A DNA stretch of 64,000 bases from an uncultured Prevotellaceae bacterium (lineage in GTDB: Bacteria > Bacteroidota > Bacteroidia > Bacteroidales > Bacteroidaceae), in contig ONCH01000015.1 of the NCBI GenBank assembly GCA_900316265.1, positions 1 through 64,000 on the forward strand, given 5' to 3'. The translations under genes and the position numbers were made by a program. Below are positions 17,301 to 26,209 of this stretch, piece after piece (the first letter of the stretch is position 1; every line of letters begins with the position of its first letter). The notes beneath the pieces are model-generated. The model saw nothing but the letters and a program-made list of their open reading frames with translations. It did not search any database and was not told the origin of the DNA.

Positions 17301-19781
17301 TGAGAAGTCGAAGGTATGAGGAACATCATAAGCGACAGACAAGAAAATGCTCTTCTCCTCACTCTTGACACCAATACCAGAAGTGTTATAAGGAATTACC
17401 TGATAAACGTGAGTACCAATAGTCAAGTCCTCAGCATTGTCAGTATAGCTATATTCAACACCAGGAGTTAAAGTACCCTCGTATTCTATTTCTATTTTCT
17501 GGATAAAGGCCTTTCCTCCAGTAGCAGTAAATGCAATTTCATTAGCAGAACCTGTCCATGTACCAGTAGCACCATCGACTACCAGACCCTCAGCTGCTAA
17601 TTTATTGTTAGAAGAACTCACAAAGGTGAAAACAACCTTCTTAATAACACCACCGCTAATAGTCATAGAGTTCTTGTCATACAAGCGTAGGCTCTTATCA
17701 TTTGCCCAATATCTAGGATGAGTACTAGCATCATTCTGAGCCAAAGCAGCTGTAAGACCAGCACCAAAGTCAATGCTTGTAATATCCTGTGAATTCTCGT
17801 AACCCTGATCGGCAGCTACCCAATTAATAGAAGGAGAAATAGAGTTGATGACATTACCATCACGGAGTACGTCAATCTTGGTAAGTTCTGTCAAATCGTC
17901 ACCAGCAACTGTCTTGGTAGGAGCCTTGAATGAAACAACAGCCTCCAACACATTGGGAGTCTGAGCAACAGCAAAGTCAGTTACAGCAGCAGGAGCAGTA
18001 GGCTCAGCACCAGCCTCTACGAGGAAGTTAGCAACAAACAGATTCCACATATTGGCATCACTGATAGCATGGATACCGAAGTGATAGTAGCCAGTCTCAG
18101 CAACCTCTACGGTTTCATTCTCGTAAGTAGCAAACTCCTTAGAAGCAACTTGTGTTGCAGCCAGTACGCTCTGTTTCAAAGCAGAAGCCTTAGGTTCAGT
18201 ACCAATCAATACCTCAAATACCTCAGGATATGATGTAGAGGCACTAGCAGCATCGATAGCGAAGTGATACTTCTTGCCAGCCTCCAACTTGATAGCGGGA
18301 GAAATCAACCAGTCATCAGCAGCATTTGCGCTACTATAGCCATAGTATGTACCATTGTCTGCGCTGAAAATCCATGTCTTACCGTCGCTGTTGCTGTCGA
18401 TAACACCAAACTGAGCGAACTCGTCTTCAGTACCCAACGTATTGGTATAAGGCAGAACGTCAACATTTGCACCAGTAGTAGCCTCTTCCTCAGCAAATGA
18501 ACCTTCCTGAACAGTAACACTCTCAAACCATGACAGATAATATATCTTATCGTCAGCAGCATTCAAAAGGAGATTAGAACCTGTCAACACCTTAGCAACT
18601 GCATCATAAGTCATGACGAAATCAGCCAGTTTGTTGTTTTCAACATCAGCACCAGTTGCCCAGATATTCATGCCCTGATAAAGACCAACGAACTGAAGCT
18701 TAGCAAACGTTACAGTTGAGCCATTAATAGTACCCTTAATCCAAGCATCGGGGTATGCAGTAAACAAGCCCTTGATATATACATCGTTATTATCGAAACC
18801 AATGGTAGCAGTTGAAACGGCACCATCAATCTCCGTATTCCATGTTTCAGTTATCAAACCATCAGGAGCAACAACAGGATCGGTAGATGCTGGAGCATAT
18901 TCACTATCAAACGTCAGAACAGTCTCTGCATCACCAGACTGCATACTGTTGTCATCACTCCAGAAACCTGCTATTACAACATAATCTGTTGAGCTTGTTC
19001 CCTGCAAAGTAAGCGTATTTCCATCAATAGTGAAAACAATGTCAGCCTGCTCGGCATTAGGTGCAAATCCTGAACCGCTAACATATGAACCCCATTTTAC
19101 ATCAATTGTGGCGTTATAGTTAGCAACATAGACAATTGGCTGACCAGCAGGGAATGTGATGGTATTACCACTCTTTGTACCCTTAATATAAGTATCATTT
19201 GCAATACGAGCAATCGGATCCTTGAAGTAAACGGTACCATCTTCACACTCAATCAGTGTAGCATGACCAGACTGGGTCGTTACTTTCCAGCCACTATTGT
19301 AATAGTAAGAATAACCTGTACGCGTGTAGTACTTCAGTTCACCTTCTGCAGGAGCAGTGATAATACCATGTTCATCTACAGCCTCTGCTCGGCGAGAAAC
19401 ACTTGAAGCAGATGAATTGAAAAATACTGGACGAGGAGTTCCACCCAAGAGAGAATTGGCTACATTATGGGCACCTGCCATATTCTCTGCCATCAACTTT
19501 TCGAAAGAGACTTTGTCTTCTTCGATTTTGTTAATAGCCGTTTCCAAAAGAGTGGCCTTAGCGATTTGCTTAAACTTTGCGCCAGTAAAGGCCAAACCAA
19601 CAGTTTTGTCATTGGCCTTGGCCATAGCAGCCTTGACCTTCTGCACATCGTTAACCTTCAGAGGACCAGCCTTCAGAACTGTTGTCTGCTTAGCGGCCTT
19701 CTTGGCAAACTGTGCCTGAGTAGGTACTGTCAACAGCAATGCTGCTAACACGACCAAAAAAGATGTAAACTTTTTACTCAT
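14388..19781 (-). CDS. Very large secreted multidomain protein (choice-of-anchor/FnIII-like repeats)
   Basis: 1797 residues, no catalytic domain recognised. Signal peptide MSKKFTSFLVVLAALLLTVPTQAQ. The body holds repeated jelly-roll-like modules: the block FGVIDSNSDGKTW...YYGYSSANAADDWLISPAIKLEAGKKY recurs as FGVIDNNGDGKTW...YYGYSSSNAADDYLVTMPFKLKAGKKY, each followed by FEVLxGxEP and an HATSDADMxNL-type strand, then fibronectin-III-like segments starting APAAVxDFAVA. A further module near residue 1540 (MISPELPGTAQTISFFARV) is of the choice-of-anchor J kind. The end, VYSIDGKLIRN...LKGLYIVNGKKIMVK, is the short sorting-type tail shared with two other proteins here. It is probably a cell-surface adhesin or glycan-binding protein; that is inference from architecture. 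Confidence 0.8.
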   Translation of the reverse strand: MSKKFTSFLVVLAALLLTVPTQAQFAKKAAKQTTVLKAGPLKVNDVQKVKAAMAKANDKTVGLAFTGAKFKQIAKATLLETAINKIEEDKVSFEKLMAENMAGAHNVANSLLGGTPRPVFFNSSASSVSRRAEAVDEHGIITAPAEGELKYYTRTGYSYYYNSGWKVTTQSGHATLIECEDGTVYFKDPIARIANDTYIKGTKSGNTITFPAGQPIVYVANYNATIDVKWGSYVSGSGFAPNAEQADIVFTIDGNTLTLQGTSSTDYVVIAGFWSDDNSMQSGDAETVLTFDSEYAPASTDPVVAPDGLITETWNTEIDGAVSTATIGFDNNDVYIKGLFTAYPDAWIKGTINGSTVTFAKLQFVGLYQGMNIWATGADVENNKLADFVMTYDAVAKVLTGSNLLLNAADDKIYYLSWFESVTVQEGSFAEEEATTGANVDVLPYTNTLGTEDEFAQFGVIDSNSDGKTWIFSADNGTYYGYSSANAADDWLISPAIKLEAGKKYHFAIDAASASTSYPEVFEVLIGTEPKASALKQSVLAATQVASKEFATYENETVEVAETGYYHFGIHAISDANMWNLFVANFLVEAGAEPTAPAAVTDFAVAQTPNVLEAVVSFKAPTKTVAGDDLTELTKIDVLRDGNVINSISPSINWVAADQGYENSQDITSIDFGAGLTAALAQNDASTHPRYWANDKSLRLYDKNSMTISGGVIKKVVFTFVSSSNNKLAAEGLVVDGATGTWTGSANEIAFTATGGKAFIQKIEIEYEGTLTPGVEYSYTDNAEDLTIGTHVYQVIPYNTSGIGVKSEEKSIFLSVAYDVPHTFDFSEDLLDLFGVIDNNGDGKTWLWSASYGAYYGYSSSNAADDYLVTMPFKLKAGKKYNVIVTARNSGYDEKFEVLAGKEPTVAGLTEKVIPETTISGDDEATNSVWNEYEGTFAPAEDGSYNFAIHATSDADMFNLCVQTLTVELAPEETAPAAVADFAVAAGAEGALEANLSFTAPAKAINGNALEGNVDVKIYRDNELVNTLTGVAAGSAQSWKDTNVENGKIYTYYVVAANESGDGLKSEKKSVFVGVDEVGDVANIQVTGTTANTISMSWDAVAGKNGGYVNLADVKYAVVSMHVETVWFWQVLVVDDVLATVTGQTSATFDYPCDEGEQDYKYFGVVALQGDAAAPAAGDEFAGGYTWALVGAPYELPFAESFTGGNLAYGTWAVDGCENTYGFLTGVASDDDCALAITTVDEPGLVRLESGRVNIKGVANPTLLFDAMGIGAANAKVFASKDGGDWEVIATVPVTENYSTVKVSLANVNTERFVRFAIGIDVTNPSIATGYDDNGNVVLDYGDLLLIDNIKIVDLYQYNLVADIQAPKSVVAGQKAKIVATVTNAGENPVKDYVVSITAGNKALTNVIGDKELAPFTKDIIEVDYETSIFDEAGDVTLTVSVEYENELLPEDNTASTIITVQEPAAVAPTSLLAEDKGKAGVDLTWTVNEGGVAEVTESFDDETVFEPFGLGGITADQHTGAFGDWTVYDGNGIGTYGFNGTDFPNAYQPMGFIVFNPSQISEAMAETYAPHSGNQFMVSFCPAEESNAPATDHWMISPELPGTAQTISFFARVITNQYGAETFEVWASSTDNNVNSFTKVADYSSDATEWTEFSADLPAGTKYFAIRHTSTDVFGLLIDDVKFSANTTATVASFNIYYNNEKIATVDGDKTTYTVAADKVEVGTQTFGVSAVYANGAESRVTTATIEIVTGIEQIAADGKPVDVYSIDGKLIRNQAKSLDGLKGLYIVNGKKIMVK

Positions 19782-19865
19782 AGTTGAACATTTAGTGAAT
19801 AATAATTATAAATAGTTAATTCATTGCATTGTCCAGTTTGGTGTATTTTATCAGAAACACAAGTG

Positions 19866-19897
19866 CAAAGGTAACACTTTATCAGAACATACGCAAA
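19866..19897 (-). promoter_or_regulatory. Promoter of the 1797-residue protein gene
   Basis: Minus-strand TTTG (plus 19894-19897), 20 bp, TACCTTTG (plus 19866-19873), with an 84-base leader before the ATG. Confidence 0.8.
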
Positions 19898-19974
19898 CTT
19901 TTTTGTGTTTTTATTAGAAAAAAATAAGTTAAACTACCAAATTGTAACAAAGGAAATACAACTTGATTCCTATA

Positions 19975-19994
19975 CCTTATTATAATATATAAGG
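19975..19994. repeat. AT-rich inverted repeat beside array A
   Basis: CCTTAT and ATAAGG arms flank the AT-only core TATAATAT. It lies 8 bp from the 21-bp array. The intergenic region 19782-20121 otherwise holds only the promoter at 19866-19897 and the array. Confidence 0.6.
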
Positions 19995-20002
19995 GTGTCT
20001 CG

Positions 20003-20100
20003 TATAAGGCTGATACAGTTCTGTATTAGGCTAGTAAGCACCACTTATTAGGCTAATACGGAGCTGTACTAGGCTAATAAGTAGTGCTTACTAGGCTTAT
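20003..20100. repeat. Palindromic 21-22 bp repeat array A
   Basis: Five units start at 20003, 20024, 20046, 20067 and 20089, each with the core TAnnAGGCT. The core is itself palindromic (TATTAG-G-CTAATA in unit 3). The variable stretch between cores is also self-complementary, for example ATACAG-TT-CTGTAT in unit 1 and TAAG/CTTA in units 2 and 4. A second array with the same step and core is at 53942-54047. It lies between the GH31 stop and the promoter of the next gene; stop codons occur in every frame, so it is not coding. Confidence 0.85.
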
Positions 20101-20121
20101 TTCTGAGGCAATAAGCAATAG

Positions 20122-23055
20122 TTAGAGTTTCACCACTATTTGATTGCCTTTATAGTCCACTACTGGAGCATTCTGTGGTTCGAAGTCAAGTGCACGAGGC
20201 TGGTCGGCAGTGACATAGACAATACGGAAACGGCGCTCCTTGAGCATTCCCTTAAAGTCTCCCTGACGCTTTCCAATAGTCAACGTCTTGGCGGCATCGT
20301 CGTAACTCACATCAATAGTAGAGAACTTGCCCTTCTCATAGTTGTAGTTAGTACCCTCGTCCTCATAGAGCTGGAACTCGCCATTGTTGCCTCCATAGAC
20401 ATACAGCGTAATGTTATCGGCAGGACGCTCATCGCTATACTGCATCTCAGGACCATAAGGGATAATGCTACCCTCGCGGACATAGACAGGGATGCGCTCG
20501 TAGGGAGCATCAACTATCAGACGCTGACCGCCATTAATGTGCTCGCCAGTATATAAATCGTACCAACCTGTCTGCTTGGGGAAGTAAACAGCACGATTGC
20601 GAGCCTTATAGTAGCCAACGGGACAAGCCATCAAAGCAGGACCGAACATCCACTGGTCTTTGATATTATAGATGTCCTTATCGCCATTGAAGTCCATCAT
20701 CAGACCACGCATCATGGTATAGTCCCTAGTATGTACCCAGCCTGCCATTGAATAGAGATAAGGCATCAGACGATAGCGCAGCTTGTCGTAGTAGACGAAC
20801 GACTGGTAGGCGGGATGGTTGTCGGGCGCAATATTCCATATTTCACGCAAGGGCCACTGGCCATGAACACGGAACAAGGGAATGAACGTACCGAACTGAC
20901 TCCAACGGGCCTGCAATTCACGCCATTCCTTCAGGTCTTCATTTTCTACCTTTTCCTGATCATATAACTGCTGGGCCTTTACATAACGGTCTTCCACACA
21001 AAAGCCGCCCTGATCCATACCCCAGAAGGGCAGGCCCGACATACAATAGTTCAAGCCTGCTGTCATCTGTGCACGCATATCTTCCCAACGAGTACCGATA
21101 TCTCCACTCCATGTAGCTGTACTATAGCGCTGTTCACCAGCAAAGCCACTACGCGTCAACAGGAAGACGCGCTGGTTGGGATTGACAGAACGTTGTCCGT
21201 TGTAGATAGCATCGGCATTCACAATACTATAGGCATTGAAATACTCTGTCGATGTACCTAAGGCTGTCGGACCACAGAGTGCCTTACGATACCACATCGG
21301 TGTACAGTCACGGACGTTAGGCTCTGAAGCATCCATCCACCAAGCATCTATACCATATTTATACTTAGAGTAGAGATTGTCGTTCATCTGACGCCAGAAC
21401 ATCTTGCGAGCGCCAGCACTATAGGCATCATAGAACGAACCCACATAGCCAGGACCTACCCAGTCGTGGATATCGTCCTTGACAGCCTGGTGGTACATCC
21501 AGCCGTTCTTGTCAAGTTCTTTGTAGTTGTCGGTATTACAATAGAACTTAGGCCAGACGGAAATCATAAAGCGGCCACCCATCTGGTGCACGCTGTCGAG
21601 CATAGCCTGCGGATTGGGGAAGCGCGACTTCTCAAACTGGTGAGAGCCCCACTGGTCCTCCACCCAGTAGTTCCAGTCCTGCACGATGTTGTCGATAGGA
21701 ATCTGGCGCTTGCGGAACTCTGCGAGTGTACCTACGATTTCATCAGAGGTCTTATAGCGCTCGCGGCTCTGCCAGAAGCCCAACGTCCACTTTGGATAGA
21801 CGGGTGCCCTGCCTGTCAGCGTACGGTAACCAGCAATAATCTCATCCGCATTCTTACCCGCAATGAAATAATAGTCCATATCCTGTGCCATCTCCGTCCA
21901 GATGCTCAGACGGTTTTGCGTCGTATTCACAGAGGCGCGCAATCCGCAGTAGCTTACCCATCCGTCAGGACGCCACTCCACACGAAGCTGGTAACGTTCC
22001 CCCTTCATCAGACGGCAGTGGAACTTGTAGGTATTAGGATTCCATGCTGTACGCCAACGTTCAGGGACGACCTCTTTGCCATCGATATATACCTTAATAT
22101 AACCCGCATAATAGAGAATAAAGTTAAACGATGCCGACTCACTGGGTTCTATAAAGCCCTCATAAACAACGTTGGCACCATTAAGCACAAAGCCCTTGGG
22201 CAGATTCTTAATACCACCAGGCTCAGTCTGGAGTGCCAGTTCCGACTTCTCCGGCGTATCAAACTCATAGTACAACGAGTCCTCCTGACGCACCAGCGTC
22301 TGCCCATTAGCATCGGTATAGGTACCCGTCAAGTGGCCCTCTACGCCTTTCTTATCGTAAAGTTTAAAGATACGGTTCAGCTGCTGGTAGTCATCTGGAT
22401 TTCCAAAGCGTCCATAGGAATAAGCGTCCCACAACAGTCCATAATTGTAACTGGACATAACGAAAGGAACACTGACCTTGGTATTATATTGGAAGAGGTC
22501 CTCATTCTTTCCCAACATGTTCAGCTCTTCAGACTGGTGTTGTCCCAAACCATAGAGACTGCCAGGATTACCATTGAACAACAGGTGCCACGATAATCCA
22601 TTACGCTTTTCTTCAGGAACCTTATCTGCATCGACACCAATCTCACGGTCTGGCACACGGAACGGCTTAAATGTCTTGCCATTCTCTGCTTCACCGATAA
22701 TCAACTTTCCTGCGGCATCATAGAAGCGCACCTGTCCTGTCCGCTTGTCAACACGAGCCTCGATATTGGCGGCCTTGACACGCACCAGATGACCATCAGT
22801 GACCTCAAACTTAGGTTTGGCGGTCTGCTTGACGATTATCAGGCTCTGCTTCTCTGACAATTGTGCTTGAGAGGTAGCCTGCACGCGAATAATATTGTCT
22901 GTCACGACCTGCAGACGAACCACCTTAGCGCCATCGGCCTGGGGTTGTTGTACAGGAATCGTAATAAACTGTCCTGTAACGGTGTAGTCTGCAGCCAGTA
23001 GTACGGTTGTCACCATCGACAGCACTCCCGCTGCCATTGTTCTCATTAGTTTCAT
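20122..23055 (-). CDS. GH31 glycoside hydrolase with inserted PA14 domain (alpha-xylosidase-like)
   Basis: 977 residues. Signal peptide cut near LLAADY. N-terminal beta-sandwich, then a PA14-like insert (about residues 265-385; VYEGFIEPSESASFNFILYYAGYIKVYIDGKE), then the GH31 barrel. The nucleophile is Asp of WWMDASEPN (about residue 574) and the acid/base Asp of WSGDIGTRW (about 651). A C-terminal DUF5110-type sheet (YVYGGNNGEFQLYEDEGTNYNYEKGKFSTI) completes the family layout. PA14-bearing Bacteroidetes GH31 enzymes include alpha-xylosidases acting on xyloglucan fragments; an alpha-glucosidase is the alternative. It is the last gene of the lacI-sensor-GH31 operon, 27 bases after the sensor gene, so its substrate is probably also the signal. 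Confidence 0.92.
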   Translation of the reverse strand: MKLMRTMAAGVLSMVTTVLLAADYTVTGQFITIPVQQPQADGAKVVRLQVVTDNIIRVQATSQAQLSEKQSLIIVKQTAKPKFEVTDGHLVRVKAANIEARVDKRTGQVRFYDAAGKLIIGEAENGKTFKPFRVPDREIGVDADKVPEEKRNGLSWHLLFNGNPGSLYGLGQHQSEELNMLGKNEDLFQYNTKVSVPFVMSSYNYGLLWDAYSYGRFGNPDDYQQLNRIFKLYDKKGVEGHLTGTYTDANGQTLVRQEDSLYYEFDTPEKSELALQTEPGGIKNLPKGFVLNGANVVYEGFIEPSESASFNFILYYAGYIKVYIDGKEVVPERWRTAWNPNTYKFHCRLMKGERYQLRVEWRPDGWVSYCGLRASVNTTQNRLSIWTEMAQDMDYYFIAGKNADEIIAGYRTLTGRAPVYPKWTLGFWQSRERYKTSDEIVGTLAEFRKRQIPIDNIVQDWNYWVEDQWGSHQFEKSRFPNPQAMLDSVHQMGGRFMISVWPKFYCNTDNYKELDKNGWMYHQAVKDDIHDWVGPGYVGSFYDAYSAGARKMFWRQMNDNLYSKYKYGIDAWWMDASEPNVRDCTPMWYRKALCGPTALGTSTEYFNAYSIVNADAIYNGQRSVNPNQRVFLLTRSGFAGEQRYSTATWSGDIGTRWEDMRAQMTAGLNYCMSGLPFWGMDQGGFCVEDRYVKAQQLYDQEKVENEDLKEWRELQARWSQFGTFIPLFRVHGQWPLREIWNIAPDNHPAYQSFVYYDKLRYRLMPYLYSMAGWVHTRDYTMMRGLMMDFNGDKDIYNIKDQWMFGPALMACPVGYYKARNRAVYFPKQTGWYDLYTGEHINGGQRLIVDAPYERIPVYVREGSIIPYGPEMQYSDERPADNITLYVYGGNNGEFQLYEDEGTNYNYEKGKFSTIDVSYDDAAKTLTIGKRQGDFKGMLKERRFRIVYVTADQPRALDFEPQNAPVVDYKGNQIVVKL

Positions 23056-23082
23056 TTGTTTCTAAGTATCGTTTGTTAATTA

Positions 23083-26000
23083 TTAATCATCTAACAGCAC
23101 AGCTTCTTCTATTTCTTCAGCTGGTGGAAACGTGATTACGAAGATTGTACCGCCGCCAGGATTGTCCTGAATACGGATTGTACCCTCATGTGCATCGATA
23201 ATAGCTTTCACGCGATCCAGCCCAATACCTTCATCATTAGCCATAGGATCGAAGGCATGCTCCTTGTACTCGTCCTTGATACCAATACCATTGTCGGCAA
23301 CCTGTATCTGCACATGATTGTCCTGCTGGCGTACAACACCCACGCTGATAATACTGTCATCATGGGCAAAGAGTACGGAGTTATTGAAAAGAATTGTCAA
23401 TACCTCAGACAAAAGGGCACTGTCGTATTCTGCCTCCAATTGTTCTAAAGGTGAGAAGAAGTTGACCTTGACACTCTTGCTCTTGTCTGGCGAGACATAG
23501 TCCTCACAGAAATTTCGCAGGAAGTCAACAATATCATTCAAATGACGACGAGCTACAACATGATAGCCAGGAGCCGCCTCTTCAGGATGGTCAGTAGTGC
23601 CGTGCTTCTCGGCATACTCCTTCTTCATCTGCATACGCTGTTCGTTCATCCATTGTTTCTTCTCCAGCTCACGACGTATCGTCTCTGTCTCCATACGACG
23701 ACCTTGGCGTTTCATGAACCAACGACGCCAGAGAAGTGCAATACCAACAACAGCAAGCATATAGAGCATGAAAGCCCAACGTCTACGCCAGAGAGAAGGC
23801 AGGATAGTTATATCCATGCGTGCCTCTTCTTCTCCGATAGAGCCATCGTCGTTGAGCATGCGTACACATAGCGTATAGTCACCGTCACGCAGAGAGTTAT
23901 AAGTGATATTCGGATTCAACTCCGAAGTTCTTACCCAGTTGTCGCTAAAACCTTCAAGCTTATAGACAAAGCGCTTGCCATTATTAACAATACCAGCATC
24001 GCTAGCCAACTGAATGGTAAACTGGTCATTGTAGTTCAAGGTAATCTCACGACACTCCTCCAGCGCCTCGTCCAAGATAACACGCCCGTCAATCTCATGA
24101 CCCACAGGTACATCGGCATCAAACAGTTGCAGGCCGCTGAAAATAGGACGTTCCTTACTCTTTACGTCAGTCATCGCCTTGGGATTGATTATATCCAGAC
24201 CGCCCTGTCCACCAATAAGTATCTTACCATCGTGCGTCAGACAGGTCGAACGCTGGTTATAGACAGCTTGCTGCAGTCCGTCGCGGTTGTTATAACTACT
24301 GATATTAAACTGCCAAGTACCGTCTTCCTGCTGTTGGGGAACGACCTTCGACACGCCATGGTCGGTGACAACCCAGATATTATGCTGTTGGTCTTCAATA
24401 ATCGAACAAACACTGGAGCCAAATAATCCGTCCTGCATATCAATCAGACTGCAGGTCTTTCGCTTCTGGTCGAAAACGAGGACACCACAGAACGAGCCCT
24501 GCCAGATGATACCACGCGAATCCTCCATTACAGAAACGGTATTACCCGACTGCGATGGGAAACGCGTATAGTTCGGTATCTCGCGGGGGCACAACTGCCC
24601 CGTCACAGGATTTAAGAAACACCAGTACCAGCTGGTACCCATCATCAACCAACCTTTCTTAATCCACGAAGCAGAAGTAACATAGTTGGCATTAATCTTA
24701 GTGTTACTGGTATCCCATGTGCGGAATTTACCCGTCTTCAAGTCAAGCATCTGGATACCAGAACCCAGCGTACCAATCCAGATGCGGTGCCACTTGTCCT
24801 CGGTGACGCTCCACACATTATCGGTGGCAATACCACCAGGCTCGTTTGTAAAGTGATAATTGATGATGGTCGCCTCGCCATTGTCATTCTTAGGGATACA
24901 ACGCGTCAAACCACTATTATAGCCGCCAAACCAGATACTGCCGTCGCTGGCTCTGTGGGTACCCACCATGATATTACCAAACATCGGGCTGTTCTCTTTT
25001 GTATAATGAGCAACTGTCTCCTGACGCTTCGGGTTATAGACTATAATACCGCGGTCATTCGTACCCAGCCAGTAGTTGCCAAAACGGTCCTCACTGACAG
25101 CATTGATGTCGCCCAATTCCAAATTCATCATGCTGGCCGACATCTCCCTATACATATTCACACCGTTCTTGAAGGAGCCTATCCATACTAGCCCATGAGC
25201 ATCCATATAGATATTGCGGAGAGTATTCTCGCTGATGGACGACTCATCGAACTTGTTGTTCAAGAACTGTCGCATCTCGTGTTTTTTCAGGTCAAAGACC
25301 AATAGTCCTTCATGGTCAGTGGCTAGCCAGATACGTCCCTTGCCATCCACTTTCAAGTCCCATACCTGCAAGTCTTCAGGCACATTCTCTATTTGGTATT
25401 CGCGGAACAGGTTGGCATAACCGATACGCCACTTGCTATCCTTATCTACTCGAACATAGCTATAGTTTTCTGCCGACACCCATATATTACGATCTTTGTC
25501 CACACACAGGTGGTATTCCCTGTTCTCCGGAGAACCGTGCTGACGCATCCAATTGTCGTCATACACCTTCCTACCCTTCTCACCATCGAAACAAACTATT
25601 TCACCGTTCGAGGTAACCATCATTATACCGTCATCACAGTCAGAAAAAGCTGTGAAGTTATAGGTAGGATTCAGCTCATTGTCGCCATAGCCGAAATTAA
25701 AGTGGCAGGTCTTTTTCGTATTGGGATTGTAGTAGTATAGTCCTTTCTCGTAGAACTTTACCCAGAAATTCTTCTTCGCGTCGATAAACATCTGCTCAAC
25801 GCCCTTATTGAAACCGAAATATTCTTCCAGTATATTGGAGATATTACGTTCAAAGCTCTCCGTCACAGGATCATACACGCAATAGTTCATACCCTGATGG
25901 AGCCAGATCTTACCATCATAGCTCTCCATTATCTCAGAAGTATTATTATCGCGCATAGTGGTAGTATCACGCGTATTGGCATAGAACGTCCTCACGCGAT

Positions 26001-26196
26001 AACCATCATAGCGGTTCAAACCGTACATCGTTCCTATCCAAACGTAACCCTTAGAGTCACGGAACGTACAGTTAACCTGCGAGTTAGACAAGCCATTACG
26101 GGTATCCAGCCTACGGAACTTCATATCGGGAATCGCGGCCTGCACGCCCAATGGCAGCAAGACAAGAAGTAATAAGGTATAAATCGTTTTTCTCAT
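23083..26196 (-). CDS. Two-component propeller sensor protein with ATPase domain but no recognisable DHp domain
   Basis: 1037 residues. After a signal peptide (to VQAA) comes a long periplasmic region of Reg_prop propeller repeats, with many copies of the WIGT/WLAT pattern (about residues 20-690), then a Y_Y_Y domain (ITLNYNDQFTIQLAS...FVYKLEGFSDNWV...YTLCVRMLNDDG), one membrane helix (WAFMLYMLAVVGIALLW, about 805-822) and a cytoplasmic HATPase: N-box LFNNSVLFA, G1 DNGIGI, G2 NDEGIGLDRVKAIIDAHEG. The His-containing S-H-E-x-R-T-P-L motif, receiver and AraC domains of hybrid regulators are absent; only a short ARRHLNDIVDFLRNFCEDY helix precedes the ATPase. It may phosphorylate a separate protein or act without phosphotransfer. 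Sandwiched between lacI and GH31 genes. Confidence 0.85.
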   Translation of the reverse strand: MRKTIYTLLLLVLLPLGVQAAIPDMKFRRLDTRNGLSNSQVNCTFRDSKGYVWIGTMYGLNRYDGYRVRTFYANTRDTTTMRDNNTSEIMESYDGKIWLHQGMNYCVYDPVTESFERNISNILEEYFGFNKGVEQMFIDAKKNFWVKFYEKGLYYYNPNTKKTCHFNFGYGDNELNPTYNFTAFSDCDDGIMMVTSNGEIVCFDGEKGRKVYDDNWMRQHGSPENREYHLCVDKDRNIWVSAENYSYVRVDKDSKWRIGYANLFREYQIENVPEDLQVWDLKVDGKGRIWLATDHEGLLVFDLKKHEMRQFLNNKFDESSISENTLRNIYMDAHGLVWIGSFKNGVNMYREMSASMMNLELGDINAVSEDRFGNYWLGTNDRGIIVYNPKRQETVAHYTKENSPMFGNIMVGTHRASDGSIWFGGYNSGLTRCIPKNDNGEATIINYHFTNEPGGIATDNVWSVTEDKWHRIWIGTLGSGIQMLDLKTGKFRTWDTSNTKINANYVTSASWIKKGWLMMGTSWYWCFLNPVTGQLCPREIPNYTRFPSQSGNTVSVMEDSRGIIWQGSFCGVLVFDQKRKTCSLIDMQDGLFGSSVCSIIEDQQHNIWVVTDHGVSKVVPQQQEDGTWQFNISSYNNRDGLQQAVYNQRSTCLTHDGKILIGGQGGLDIINPKAMTDVKSKERPIFSGLQLFDADVPVGHEIDGRVILDEALEECREITLNYNDQFTIQLASDAGIVNNGKRFVYKLEGFSDNWVRTSELNPNITYNSLRDGDYTLCVRMLNDDGSIGEEEARMDITILPSLWRRRWAFMLYMLAVVGIALLWRRWFMKRQGRRMETETIRRELEKKQWMNEQRMQMKKEYAEKHGTTDHPEEAAPGYHVVARRHLNDIVDFLRNFCEDYVSPDKSKSVKVNFFSPLEQLEAEYDSALLSEVLTILFNNSVLFAHDDSIISVGVVRQQDNHVQIQVADNGIGIKDEYKEHAFDPMANDEGIGLDRVKAIIDAHEGTIRIQDNPGGGTIFVITFPPAEEIEEAVLLDD

Positions 26197-26209
26197 GATA
26201 TCATAGGAG

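Noticed and set aside
20003-20100. CRISPR array
   Set aside because: Units are 21-22 bp with no unique spacers of constant length and no cas genes nearby; the variable parts are themselves palindromic.
21466-22596. 376-codon plus-strand frame inside the GH31 gene
   Set aside because: GH31 motifs lie on the minus strand throughout the same stretch, so this is a shadow frame.
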